Origin: JAFDVL01 sp043736395
Lineage (GTDB): Bacteria; Acidobacteriota; Blastocatellia; RBC074
DNA length: 14,820 bases
Assembly (NCBI GenBank): GCA_043736395.1
Contig: JAYTCQ010000209.1
Coordinates: 1 to 14,820, forward strand
Direction of reading: 5' to 3'
In this document: piece after piece, positions 1 to 7,103 of the stretch
How the letters are laid out: each line of letters starts with the position of its first letter
Position numbering within the stretch: position 1 is the stretch's first letter
Made by a program: the position numbers and the translations under genes
The notes under the pieces: generated by a model
What the model saw: the letters and a program-made list of their open reading frames with translations, nothing else
The model's database searches: none
What the model was told of the DNA's origin: nothing

Positions 1-2
1 GC

Positions 3-326
3 ACAGCAGGAATGGGACAAGCGGCTGGCAGACAAACACTTTATCAGGCGGAAGGTTACGATATTGATTTACGCTTTGAACAGTTTGAAGACACGAATAT
101 GGAAGAATTAATTGGTCAAATCTTACCGAACCAGGCAAGCGGTATCGAACTTGCAGGAATTAGTGTTTCGCTAATAAAGAAAGATCGGACAATCAGTCAA
201 GCGCGTACAAATACGCAAGGTATTTTTAAATTTATTGGTGTCGCTTCGGGGGCGTACAATTTAAAAATTTCTGCACCGGAAGGCGAGATCAATATTCAAG
301 AGATCACGACTGCGGGAAATTCGTAG
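3..326 (+). CDS. C-terminal part of a protein with a carboxypeptidase-regulatory-like domain (5' end outside window)
   Basis: The reading frame is open to the left edge of the window, so this is probably the end of a longer gene; an ATG at 12 is the first visible Met but need not be the start. The last ~70 residues show a Cna-B/carboxypeptidase-regulatory-like beta-sandwich pattern: LIGQIL, a central AGISVSL strand, then TNTQGIFKFIGVASGAYNL, which is the typical 'T-x-x-x-G-x-F-x-F...G-x-Y-x-L' core. The preceding part (TLYQAEGYDIDLRFE) is a short strand-rich lead-in. There is no membrane segment in the visible part. The gene ends 56 bp before the TPR-CHAT gene on the same strand, so co-transcription is likely. 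Such domains usually mediate binding or surface display. A C-terminal sensor part of an anti-sigma-like protein is possible, but the part that would show this is not in view. Confidence 0.7.
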   Translation, partial: TAGMGQAAGRQTLYQAEGYDIDLRFEQFEDTNMEELIGQILPNQASGIELAGISVSLIKKDRTISQARTNTQGIFKFIGVASGAYNLKISAPEGEINIQEITTAGNS

Positions 327-345
327 CAGTAACCAGCTTTGTCTC

Positions 346-382
346 AGTAAGTATCTCTTAGTAAGTATCTGTAGTGAGTATC
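346..382 (+). repeat. Three near-identical 10-11 nt direct repeats ahead of the CHAT gene
   Basis: AGTAAGTATCT occurs at 346-356 and again at 360-370, and a one-mismatch shortened copy (AGTGAGTATC) lies at 373-382, giving a 14 then 13 nt period. The third copy runs up to the ATG at 383 and contains the alternative GTG at 374. No Shine-Dalgarno sequence is visible here. The repeat could be a binding site for a regulator, a translation-control site, or simply a slippage-born tract. Confidence 0.6.
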
Positions 383-3274
383 ATGGAAATTCACGAACGA
401 TTACAGGAATTAATAGCCGCCAGCGCGATGGGCAATTTCAGCTATGAGGCGGCGCTGGATCGTTCGGAAATCAATTACTCGCTGATCGAATTACTCAAAA
501 AAACTGTTGACCGCTTTGTTCGCTCCGATGTTCGTCAGGCTTTGAATCTAGCCGAGCTGACGCATCGTCTCTCCAGCCGAATTTCTGATCCGTTCGCACA
601 CGCTTTGGGCTTACGCGCCAGAGCGCAGGCGTTGCATTACCTCGGGAATTATCCGGAAGCCAATGAATTTTATCGCCAGGCCAAAGATATTTATGAAACG
701 GGCGGCAAACCCGTCGAAGGGGCTCGCATTGCGCGGGCGATGATTGATTCATTGACGCTGCAAAGCAATTACGATGAAGCTTTGGCCTTAGCCGCAGAGG
801 CGCGCGTTGTTTTAGAAGCAGCGAATGAAGAAGTGCTGTTAGCGCAACTGGAAACCAATGTCGGCAATTTGTATTACCGTTTGGATCAATACCAGGCAGC
901 CTTAAATTGTTACCTGCGCGCCCAAAAAGTTTTTGCCGCGCACAATGATAAAACCGCACTGGCGATTATTACTTTCGATTGTGCCAACTGCTATTCGAGC
1001 CTTGATGATTTTCGTCAGGCACAACTTTTTTATCAGCAGGCGTATGAATATTATACGGCGCAGGAAATGACGCTGGCCGCCGCGCATGCGACCTATAGCA
1101 TTGGTTATCTGCATTTTCTCAAAGGCGAATATCATCAGGCAATTCGTGTCCTGCACGAAGTTCAGGAAGAATTGACAAAGCTCGGTGATGAACGACATTG
1201 CGCGTTGTGCCACTTAGATCTGGCCGAAATTTATTTGCGATTAAACGTGCTGGATGAAGCCGTACAAATGGCGACCCAGGCGCGGCAACGATTTCAAAAA
1301 TTAGGGAATCCCTATGAATCCGCCAAAGCGTTGGTCTGGCAGGGACTCGCTTATTTACATCAAGCTAAGCCGGAACAGGCTGAGCAAGCGCTGCGTACCG
1401 CGCAAAAGGAATTTCAGACCGAAGGCAATGAAGTCTTTTTGGGGTTGATTGATCTTTATCTGGCGGAATTGGCACTCAGTCGAAACCAGACAGAAGCCGC
1501 CTTAACATTGGCTGGAAATGCTGATGAGCTTTTTTCACGACTAAACTTAAAGTCCAAAAAATGTGCGGCTCAATTGGTCGTTGCCAGAGCGTTATTACAA
1601 AGCGGTCAGTGGTCACAGGCGCGAGAAATATGTTCATCGGTGCTCGAAGCCAGCGTGCCGATGAATGCGCCGTGGCTCAGTCATCAGGTGCATGACATTT
1701 TGGGCGATGTCTCGCTGGCTGAAAACGATCCGACGCGTGCTTATGAACATTATGTGCAGGCCATCAGTTTTATTGAGCATATTCGCAGCAGCATCCGCGT
1801 TGACGAATTTCGAAGCGCATTTTTTAAAGACAAATTGCGCGTCTATGAAAAGCTGATTCGGTTGTGTTTAGAGCACGGCAGCGCTGACAAACAAGCCGAA
1901 GCATTTTTCTATCTCGAAAGTCGCAAAGCGCGGACGCTCGTAGATTTGCTGATTAATGAATTGGAAGTCGCACCCGTTCCTGATAACGGCGCTAACGATG
2001 AACTCTATCAACGCTGGCAAAAACTGCGCGAAGAATTGCACTGGTTTTACAGCAAAGTAAATCAACACGAAACGAGTCCAAAAAGCCGGTTGTTAACGGT
2101 GGATCAAAACCTGCGGGCAGAAATTAGCTCTCGTGAAAATGCGCTGAGCGAAGTGGCGCGACAAGCGCAAATTCAAGCTCCGGATTTTGTGTGGCTGCAA
2201 AGTTCTTCAGGGATGACCATCACGGAATTGCGATCAACATTGGCTGATGACGAAGCGGTCATTGAATATTACTTTGATGATAATGATCTCAAAATTTTTG
2301 CGATTGATAAAAATAATTTGTACGTAAAGCAAAGCGCGTGCGGACGTGATGAAATCAAACAATTAATTTTGGAATTGAAATTTCAACTGGAAAAATTTCA
2401 TTACGGGCCAGCCTATATCGCCGCGCATCAGGCAAATCTGCAACTCAGCACGGATGCCAGTTTGAGAAAACTTTACGAAGCCTTGTTCGCTCCAATCGCG
2501 AGTTTAGTTACCGACAAAAAATTGATTTTCATCCCGTTTGATGTGCTGCATAACGTACCGTTTCAGGCGCTTTACGACGGCGAAAATTATTTACTGGATA
2601 AACATGAAATTGCCACCGTACCCAGCGCGCGTCTGCTCGCAATTTGCGCACGTAAGCCGATGCGGGTTCCGGGACGCGCTTTGATTTTTGGCGCAGCGGA
2701 TGAAATTGCACCGAATATCACGGAAGAAATTCAGGCGATCAGCACTTTATTTCCGCAGGCGAATTGTTTCACCGGCGCGGCGGCTGACGTCAGAACTTTG
2801 GCTGAGCATTTGCCCGCCAGTGATGTTGTTCACATTGCCAGCCACGCCGTTTTTCGGCAGGATAATCCGATGTTTTCGGCCTTCAAATTAGCTGGCACGT
2901 GGTTAAATTTTTATGATGTCTGCGCACTTCGCATTCAATCTGCCTTAGTCACTTTGAGCGGTTGCAGTACAGGCACGAATCGCATTCATGCTGGCGATGA
3001 AATTTTAGGTTTGGTACGCGGATTTTTGACGGCGGGCGCGTCTGCTTTGGTCGTGAGCCTGTGGGCAGTCAATGATCCCGCGACTGCAAAATTGATGACC
3101 GCCTTTTACGCCCGGCTTCAGTCCGGCGCTCCACCGCGTCAGGCTTTACGCGATGCGGCATTGATGATCAAACAGCAATATCCTCACCCCTATTATTGGG
3201 CCCCATTTGTTTTTATCGGACACACAAACAATGTAACAAGCTCTGATGGCTGTCCCCCTGGCAAGCTGAATTGA
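383..3274 (+). CDS. TPR-CHAT protein (caspase-like cysteine peptidase with TPR array)
   Basis: The 963-residue product has an N-terminal and central array of TPR-type helix pairs, roughly residues 60-480. Repeated A-x-x-x-L/Y-x-x-G/L-x-Y-x-x-A patterns are visible, for example LGNYPEANEFYRQA, LDQYQAALNCYLRA and KGEYHQAIRVLHEV. A helical connector follows, then a C-terminal CHAT domain at about 650-955. Its catalytic dyad is intact: His821 in VVHIASHA and Cys861 in LSGCSTG, followed by the usual GDEILGLVRGFLTAGASALVVSLW segment. CHAT (Caspase HetF Associated with TPRs) proteins belong to the caspase/separase peptidase clan; several are activated through their TPRs. No signal peptide or membrane helix is seen, so it is probably cytoplasmic. 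I prefer ATG 383; a GTG at 374 in frame would add three residues. The S8 protease gene starts 21 bp downstream, so the substrate or partner could be encoded next door. That link is inference. Confidence 0.93.
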   Translation: MEIHERLQELIAASAMGNFSYEAALDRSEINYSLIELLKKTVDRFVRSDVRQALNLAELTHRLSSRISDPFAHALGLRARAQALHYLGNYPEANEFYRQAKDIYETGGKPVEGARIARAMIDSLTLQSNYDEALALAAEARVVLEAANEEVLLAQLETNVGNLYYRLDQYQAALNCYLRAQKVFAAHNDKTALAIITFDCANCYSSLDDFRQAQLFYQQAYEYYTAQEMTLAAAHATYSIGYLHFLKGEYHQAIRVLHEVQEELTKLGDERHCALCHLDLAEIYLRLNVLDEAVQMATQARQRFQKLGNPYESAKALVWQGLAYLHQAKPEQAEQALRTAQKEFQTEGNEVFLGLIDLYLAELALSRNQTEAALTLAGNADELFSRLNLKSKKCAAQLVVARALLQSGQWSQAREICSSVLEASVPMNAPWLSHQVHDILGDVSLAENDPTRAYEHYVQAISFIEHIRSSIRVDEFRSAFFKDKLRVYEKLIRLCLEHGSADKQAEAFFYLESRKARTLVDLLINELEVAPVPDNGANDELYQRWQKLREELHWFYSKVNQHETSPKSRLLTVDQNLRAEISSRENALSEVARQAQIQAPDFVWLQSSSGMTITELRSTLADDEAVIEYYFDDNDLKIFAIDKNNLYVKQSACGRDEIKQLILELKFQLEKFHYGPAYIAAHQANLQLSTDASLRKLYEALFAPIASLVTDKKLIFIPFDVLHNVPFQALYDGENYLLDKHEIATVPSARLLAICARKPMRVPGRALIFGAADEIAPNITEEIQAISTLFPQANCFTGAAADVRTLAEHLPASDVVHIASHAVFRQDNPMFSAFKLAGTWLNFYDVCALRIQSALVTLSGCSTGTNRIHAGDEILGLVRGFLTAGASALVVSLWAVNDPATAKLMTAFYARLQSGAPPRQALRDAALMIKQQYPHPYYWAPFVFIGHTNNVTSSDGCPPGKLN

Positions 3275-3295
3275 GTAGAGGAAGGAGAAATCAGA

Positions 3296-4510
3296 ATGAA
3301 ATCGAAACTTTACATACTATTTATTTTTACTTTTTTGACGGTGTTTGGCTCTCAACTAGTTCTTGCTAGAGGGAGCGACAGTTTTCGCCCAAATGAAATT
3401 AACGTCAATCTGGCGGTTGGCGTAGACATTGCCACGATCAACGCCAGATACGGAACGACTACGCTGGAGAAAATTCCGGGCACAAATCTTTATCGCTTGC
3501 AGTTGCCAGCAGCAACTACGGTTGAGCAGTTCAAAGCTCAGGTGGAGTTCGATTTAGCGATTGATTTTGCTGAGCCAAATTATAATTATCAGTCGCCGGA
3601 AGTTCGCCAAACTACGCACGCCTTCACCGATCAAACTACCCATGCTTTTACGGATGGAGATTCTCCGGGAAATTTTTTTGGTCAGCAACCGGTGATGAAT
3701 CTGCACTTAAAAGAGGCCCACAATTACAGTCGTGGCTTGGGGGTACGTGTTGCGGTGATTGATACAGGCATTGATTTTAGCCATCCATTATTTGCGAATC
3801 GCATCGCGTATCCGGTTGCAGATTTTGTAGATAACGATGGCAATCCGAATGACCAATTGGGCGGTTTTGCCACAGGGCACGGAACTTTTGTGTCAGGATT
3901 GATCGCCTTGACCGCGCCACAGGCAGGCATTATGCCAATCCGCGCTTTCAGTAATGACGGATTTGCCACGAGCTTCAATATTGCCAAAGCGATTCGCTTT
4001 GCGACGGACAATAATGTGCAAATTGTTAACATGAGTTTTGGTTTACTGACGCAGGATTATTTAATCAAAGACGCGATAGAGTATGCCTCGGATCAGAATG
4101 TGGTACTGATAGGCGCGGCGGGCAACGACAACGCTAACAAAATTCATTTCCCGGCATTTCGCAGCAACGTAATTGCCGTGACTTCAACAGGCGCAGGTGA
4201 TGTCAAAGCTCCTTTCGCAAATTTTGACAGTGCGGTGGATGTGAGCGCTCCTGGCGTGGACATTTACAGCGCTTATCCGGGCAACCGTTGGGCATGGTGG
4301 AGCGGCACTTCCTTTTCGACGCCTTTAGTGGCAGGCGAAGCGGCCTTGCTCTTATCGCTCAATCCTTCCGTTAATCCCGGTAAGCTTTCCAACACGATTA
4401 CCAGTTCCGGTGTTAATCCTGATCGTTTCAACCCGTCATATAAAGGCAAACTTGGAGGCGTACGGATTGATTATCTGGCGGCGGTTAATGCTCAAATTTT
4501 TGGACGATAA
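3296..4510 (+). CDS. Secreted subtilisin-family (S8) serine protease
   Basis: This is a 404-residue subtilase. Residues 1-25 form a signal peptide (MKSKLYILFIFTFLTVFGSQ, cleavage near VLARG). Residues ~30-100 look like a fervidolysin-type propeptide (an I9-like fold ending DFAEPNYNYQ). The catalytic domain spans ~130-400 with the full triad: Asp156 in VAVIDTGID, His195 in GHGTFVSG and Ser339 in SGTSFSTPLVAGE; the oxyanion Asn277 lies in AAGNDN. The start is well set by a strong ribosome site (GGAAGGAG) just upstream. Between propeptide and catalytic domain sits an exact protein repeat, TTHAFTD twice (residues 106-112 and 114-120). The gene follows the TPR-CHAT gene by 21 bp and is followed by an intrinsic terminator, so the two are almost surely one transcript. 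It should act in the periplasm or outside the cell; no anchor or sorting domain is seen. Confidence 0.95.
   Translation: MKSKLYILFIFTFLTVFGSQLVLARGSDSFRPNEINVNLAVGVDIATINARYGTTTLEKIPGTNLYRLQLPAATTVEQFKAQVEFDLAIDFAEPNYNYQSPEVRQTTHAFTDQTTHAFTDGDSPGNFFGQQPVMNLHLKEAHNYSRGLGVRVAVIDTGIDFSHPLFANRIAYPVADFVDNDGNPNDQLGGFATGHGTFVSGLIALTAPQAGIMPIRAFSNDGFATSFNIAKAIRFATDNNVQIVNMSFGLLTQDYLIKDAIEYASDQNVVLIGAAGNDNANKIHFPAFRSNVIAVTSTGAGDVKAPFANFDSAVDVSAPGVDIYSAYPGNRWAWWSGTSFSTPLVAGEAALLLSLNPSVNPGKLSNTITSSGVNPDRFNPSYKGKLGGVRIDYLAAVNAQIFGR
3611..3658 (+). repeat. In-frame 24-nt tandem duplication encoding TTHAFTD x2
   Basis: Two adjacent 8-codon units encode TTHAFTDQ and TTHAFTDG in the linker between the propeptide and the catalytic domain of the S8 protease. 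Of the seven codons whose residues are identical, five differ by a silent third-position change (acg/acc, cac/cat, gcc/gct, ttc/ttt, acc/acg). The duplication is therefore old, and the peptide appears to have been kept while the DNA drifted. Confidence 0.85.
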
Positions 4511-4531
4511 GTAACCATTTTATAAAGTAAG

Positions 4532-4579
4532 AAAAAAGGCTGGATGTTGACAACCTGACAACATTCAGCCTTTTATTTT
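4532..4579 (+). terminator. Rho-independent terminator of the CHAT-protease transcript
   Basis: A hairpin begins 22 bases after the protease stop. The left arm at 4534-4549 (AAAAGGCTGGATGTTG) pairs with 4559-4574 (CAACATTCAGCCTTTT) over 16 bp with one G-U pair and a 9-nt loop. It is followed by ATTTT. The A-rich left flank and T-rich right flank suggest it may work in both directions, but only the + strand has a gene ending here. Confidence 0.88.
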
Positions 4580-4636
4580 GTATTCCTCATAAATCATGTA
4601 ACTATCTCCATTAAGAATTATTTGGAGTCTCAAAAT

Positions 4637-5275
4637 ATGAAAATCTTCCATCAAAAATTTATCATTTCTTTGGTTAGTTTATTGCTGTTGAGCTGTGCGG
4701 TTGCCGGGCAAACCAAAGGCAAAAAATCTTCGACGTCCACTTATAACATCGTTGCCGGTGAAAGTAGTTTTACCGTTTTTGTGGCGAAAGATGGAGCCTT
4801 GGCGAGAATGGCGCACGATCACAATATGGGCGTCAAAGGATTCAGTGGAAAAATCACAATCCCGAATAACAGCGCGAGCGCGGGAACACTTGAACTGGAT
4901 GCCGATGCCCGTTCATTGGTGATCCTCGACCAGATCAGCGCAAAAGATAAAGCTGAAATTACGAACAACATGAACAACTCCGTGCTGGAGTCAGCCAAGT
5001 ATCCGAAGATTACTTTTCGTTCAACTTCGATCAGTAATTTTAATCAGAACGGGAACAATGCGAACTTGACCGTGAATGGAGATTTGACTTTGCACGGCGT
5101 GACAAAACGCGTCGCCATTCCGGTGAGTGTCTCGCTGGCAGGTGCGAATTTGCGCGCGACAGGGCAATATACACTGCGGCAAACGGATTTTGGAATTAAA
5201 CCGTATTCAGCTTTTCTGGGCGCGATTAAAGTGAAAAATGAAGTCGTGATTAAATTCAATATCGTCGCGAAATAA
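4637..5275 (+). CDS. YceI-family periplasmic/lipoprotein
   Basis: The 212-residue product starts with an export signal (MKIFHQKFIISLVSLLLLSC) and continues as a YceI-like lipocalin-type beta barrel. YceI-like features are the early strand SSFTVFVAKDG, the MAHDHNMGVKGFSGKITI turn, SVLESAKYPKITFRS at about 115-129, LTLHGVTKRVAIPV at about 151-164, and the end VKNEVVIKFNI. YceI proteins bind long isoprenoid or amphiphilic lipids in the periplasm; the ligand here is unknown. Cys20 sits where a lipobox Cys would be (LLSC), so it may be lipid-anchored, though Leu at -2 is not ideal. The ATG at 4637 is chosen because GGAG lies 9 bases upstream; an in-frame TTG at 4622 sits before that site. The gene stands alone between the upstream terminator and a palindrome that includes its own stop codon. 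Confidence 0.92.
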   Translation: MKIFHQKFIISLVSLLLLSCAVAGQTKGKKSSTSTYNIVAGESSFTVFVAKDGALARMAHDHNMGVKGFSGKITIPNNSASAGTLELDADARSLVILDQISAKDKAEITNNMNNSVLESAKYPKITFRSTSISNFNQNGNNANLTVNGDLTLHGVTKRVAIPVSVSLAGANLRATGQYTLRQTDFGIKPYSAFLGAIKVKNEVVIKFNIVAK

Positions 5276-5362
5276 TGCAGAAGCCCGCACGTAGTAAGGC
5301 ATCTTTTCACCACAAGTAAATTGTTAAGTACTGGCGCCCTTACTGCGTGCGGGCTTCTGCAT
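5275..5362. repeat. Long palindrome with 25-bp arms between convergent genes
   Basis: Arms at 5275-5299 and 5338-5362 pair over 25 bp: 17 outer pairs are perfect (core GCAGAAGCCCGCACG), then one G-T pair and seven more matched bases. The loop is 38 nt. The outer base of the left arm is the last A of the YceI stop codon, and the right arm ends one base before the stop codon of the opposing methyltransferase gene. The long loop and lack of a T tract make it unlike a standard terminator, though it may well stop transcription from both sides. Its form fits a REP-like or other dispersed palindromic unit. Confidence 0.85.
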
Positions 5363-5899
5363 TTAGAGCCAAACAATTTTCATTGCTAAAATCCCAATAA
5401 CAATTGAGACCCCAATCAGAGCACGGTATTCACGGTATTTTAAATACAGGCTTTGCTCAAAGCGCATCCCATCTTTTTTCCAAGCCGTGAAGCGCGGAAA
5501 AAGCAGCGGAACATTTTTCTCATAGTCAGGAAAATCCGCCGGAAATAAAACATGCATGTGCACGGCTTCGGCTTGCATGACAGGCAAATACACGGCGAAG
5601 AAAAATCCTAATAGTAAGATTCCCAGCCACCAACTCCCACCACAAATCACAATCCCAAACGCCAGAATCAGGCTACCGAAATACAACGGATTGCGTGTGT
5701 AAGCGTACGGTCCCGAAACTGCAAGTTCTGCATTTTTGCGCAGATGCCCCGAAGCCCAAGCGCGAATCGCAACACCACACAAGGCTATCGGCGCACCGAT
5801 GAAGATTGTCTGCCACGAAGGTTGAGAGAAAATTAAGAAAAGGATTGCAGTAAGAAATCCGAGGGGGACGCGCAATCTTTGGAGGGTTGATTTGTTCAT
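5363..5899 (-). CDS. Isoprenylcysteine carboxyl methyltransferase (ICMT/PEMT)-family membrane protein
   Basis: The 178-residue product has about four to five hydrophobic helices (roughly 11-28, 31-47, 73-105, 160-176). It carries the ICMT/PEMT-type SAM-binding signature GPYAYTRNPLYFG at 63-75, followed by Glu111 and a FPDYEKNVPLLFPRF stretch near 123-137 that resembles the family's conserved C-terminal part. Bacterial members are usually annotated as isoprenylcysteine carboxyl methyltransferase-like or phospholipid methyltransferase; the real acceptor is generally unknown, and a lipid or quinone-type acceptor is as likely as a protein. The start at 5899 has no clear ribosome site, and only 13 bp separate it from the composite repeat element, so its native upstream region may have been replaced. 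It is last in the minus-strand envelope block. Confidence 0.82.
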   Translation of the reverse strand: MNKSTLQRLRVPLGFLTAILFLIFSQPSWQTIFIGAPIALCGVAIRAWASGHLRKNAELAVSGPYAYTRNPLYFGSLILAFGIVICGGSWWLGILLLGFFFAVYLPVMQAEAVHMHVLFPADFPDYEKNVPLLFPRFTAWKKDGMRFEQSLYLKYREYRALIGVSIVIGILAMKIVWL

Positions 5900-5912
5900 A
5901 AATACTTAAAAA

Positions 5913-6067
5913 ACTGGGAATGCCAGCATCCTGCTGGCTGTTTGCGCGCGCAGCGTCGCAAACATAGTGGCGAGCAAGCACACTGAAGAATAACCGACTC
6001 TCTCGCCACGTCACGCGAGCGGCGTTTCACGCGCTCGCGTAGCCAGCAAGATGCTGGCGCTCCCAGT
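5913..6067. repeat. 155-bp composite palindromic element with 27-nt terminal inverted repeats
   Basis: Terminal arms at 5913-5939 and 6041-6067 are inverted copies with 24 of 27 matches. Each arm folds on itself (GCCAGCATCCTGCTGGC at 5922-5938; AGCCAGCAAGATGCTGGC on the right). Three further perfect short stems lie between them: TTTGCG/CGCAAA (5941-5946 with 5957-5962), GTGGCGAG/CTCGCCAC (5967-5974 with 6002-6009) and ACGCGAGCG/CGCTCGCGT (6013-6021 with 6032-6040). The predicted fold is a closed stem with three side hairpins. It occupies nearly all the space between the methyltransferase start and the heptosyltransferase body, and supplies the last 18 codons of the latter. It has no coding capacity for a transposase; a non-autonomous (MITE- or REP-mosaic-like) element is the best reading. 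Confidence 0.82.
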
Positions 6068-7087
6068 CACTAAAATTCTTTTCTCTACACCTTGCCACAC
6101 ACTCTCAATCGGAATCTTCATACACGAAATATGACTACAACTTCTACGAAAGCAATCCACACGGCAATCCAAATCGAAACGTTCGATGACGACATCATTT
6201 TCAGCAAACGGACCATTACGAAGCGCAGGAGTTGGTCCGTAAATTCCGACAATCGGAGTGCCTGCGGCGGCGGCTAAATGTAATGGCCCTGTATCTCCGC
6301 CGATGAAGATTTTTGCGAGTTGTGCGAGTGCGAAAAATTGTTTGAGGGTTGAATCTAACATTTTAACTGCACCGCTGCGCGAAGCATTCACGACGGATTG
6401 CGCCAGCGATTCTTCGCCGGGGCCGTATGTTACTACGCTATGCCAGCCGTATGCTTCCCACAAACGATCTGCGATGGCGGCGAAGCCTTCAACGTTCCAC
6501 AATTTCGTCGGCCACCCGCCGCCGGGATTGATGATGGCTACGGCATTGTTGCGCGTCGCCAATGTTTGTTCGGCAAACGTAATATCTTCAGCCGAAAGTC
6601 CAAGCGGAAATTCGTATTCGCCTTCCGTTGAAAATCCCAAATGCTGGATGAGACTTAGGTTTTTTTTGATGATGTGATCGTTGTCGTTGACGGTGACGAG
6701 TTCATTCAATAAATACGCGCTGGCGGGTTCGCGCAAAGATTTTTTATCAAATCCAATCCTGCGCGGCGCACGCGAAAGCCACGTCATCATTCCTGATTTT
6801 AGCAGTCCTTGAAAATCCAGCGCGACATCAAATCCGCGTAGTTTGGCGAGAGAATGTTTGATGGCGGTTCGCGTATTTTTACTAAATAATTCTTTGCGCC
6901 ACCCGCGTGTATCCACTTCGATTAATTCATCAATCGCAGGATTATTTCGGAGGAGTTTCGCCGCGCCGCCGCGTTCGACTACCCAGGCGATGTGGGCAGA
7001 CGGGAGCGCGCGCCGCAGTGCTGCAAGTGCAGGCAGCGTATGCACGACATCGCCGATGGCTCCGAGTTTGACGATTAAAATTCGCAT
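6011..7087 (-). CDS. GT9 glycosyltransferase, lipopolysaccharide heptosyltransferase I-like
   Basis: The 358-residue product is a GT-B glycosyltransferase of family 9. The N-terminal Rossmann domain begins MRILIVKLGAIGDVVHTLPA, the classic 'K-x-G-x-x-G-D' start of ADP-heptose:LPS transferases. The C-terminal donor domain shows INPGGGWPTKLW (about 186-197) and GGDTGPLHLAAAAGTPIVGIYGPT (263-286), which bind the ADP-sugar. Cys pairs near 328-342 (DCRVDCFRRSCSHISC) are like those in many heptosyltransferase tails. It would add heptose to lipid A-core on the inner face of the inner membrane. Residues 341-358 are encoded entirely by the neighbouring composite repeat element, which begins exactly at codon 341, so the native C terminus was probably replaced. 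The WaaF-like transferase upstream on the same strand supports a core-assembly role; WaaC versus another GT9 specificity cannot be told from sequence alone. Confidence 0.9.
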   Translation of the reverse strand: MRILIVKLGAIGDVVHTLPALAALRRALPSAHIAWVVERGGAAKLLRNNPAIDELIEVDTRGWRKELFSKNTRTAIKHSLAKLRGFDVALDFQGLLKSGMMTWLSRAPRRIGFDKKSLREPASAYLLNELVTVNDNDHIIKKNLSLIQHLGFSTEGEYEFPLGLSAEDITFAEQTLATRNNAVAIINPGGGWPTKLWNVEGFAAIADRLWEAYGWHSVVTYGPGEESLAQSVVNASRSGAVKMLDSTLKQFFALAQLAKIFIGGDTGPLHLAAAAGTPIVGIYGPTPALRNGPFAENDVVIERFDLDCRVDCFRRSCSHISCMKIPIESVWQGVEKRILVTGSASILLATRARETPLA

Positions 7088-7103
7088 TCAATCACAAGAA
7101 ATG

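Noticed and set aside
374..382. GTG start for the TPR-CHAT gene
   Set aside because: It lies inside the third direct repeat and has no ribosome site. The ATG at 383 is the simpler choice, though the difference is only three residues.
5275..5362. Standard Rho-independent terminator
   Set aside because: The loop is 38 nt and no T tract follows on either strand, so it is listed as a palindromic repeat with possible terminator effect.
5044..5376. Minus-strand open frame across the YceI gene end and the palindrome
   Set aside because: It is antisense to the YceI gene, runs through the palindrome and resembles no protein family.
5673..6014. Minus-strand open frame spanning the composite repeat element
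   Set aside because: It overlaps the methyltransferase gene in another frame and reads through the repeat; the translation has no family pattern. It is not a transposase.
6092..6677. Plus-strand frames opposite the second heptosyltransferase gene
   Set aside because: They are antisense to conserved GT9 motifs and have no recognisable protein features.
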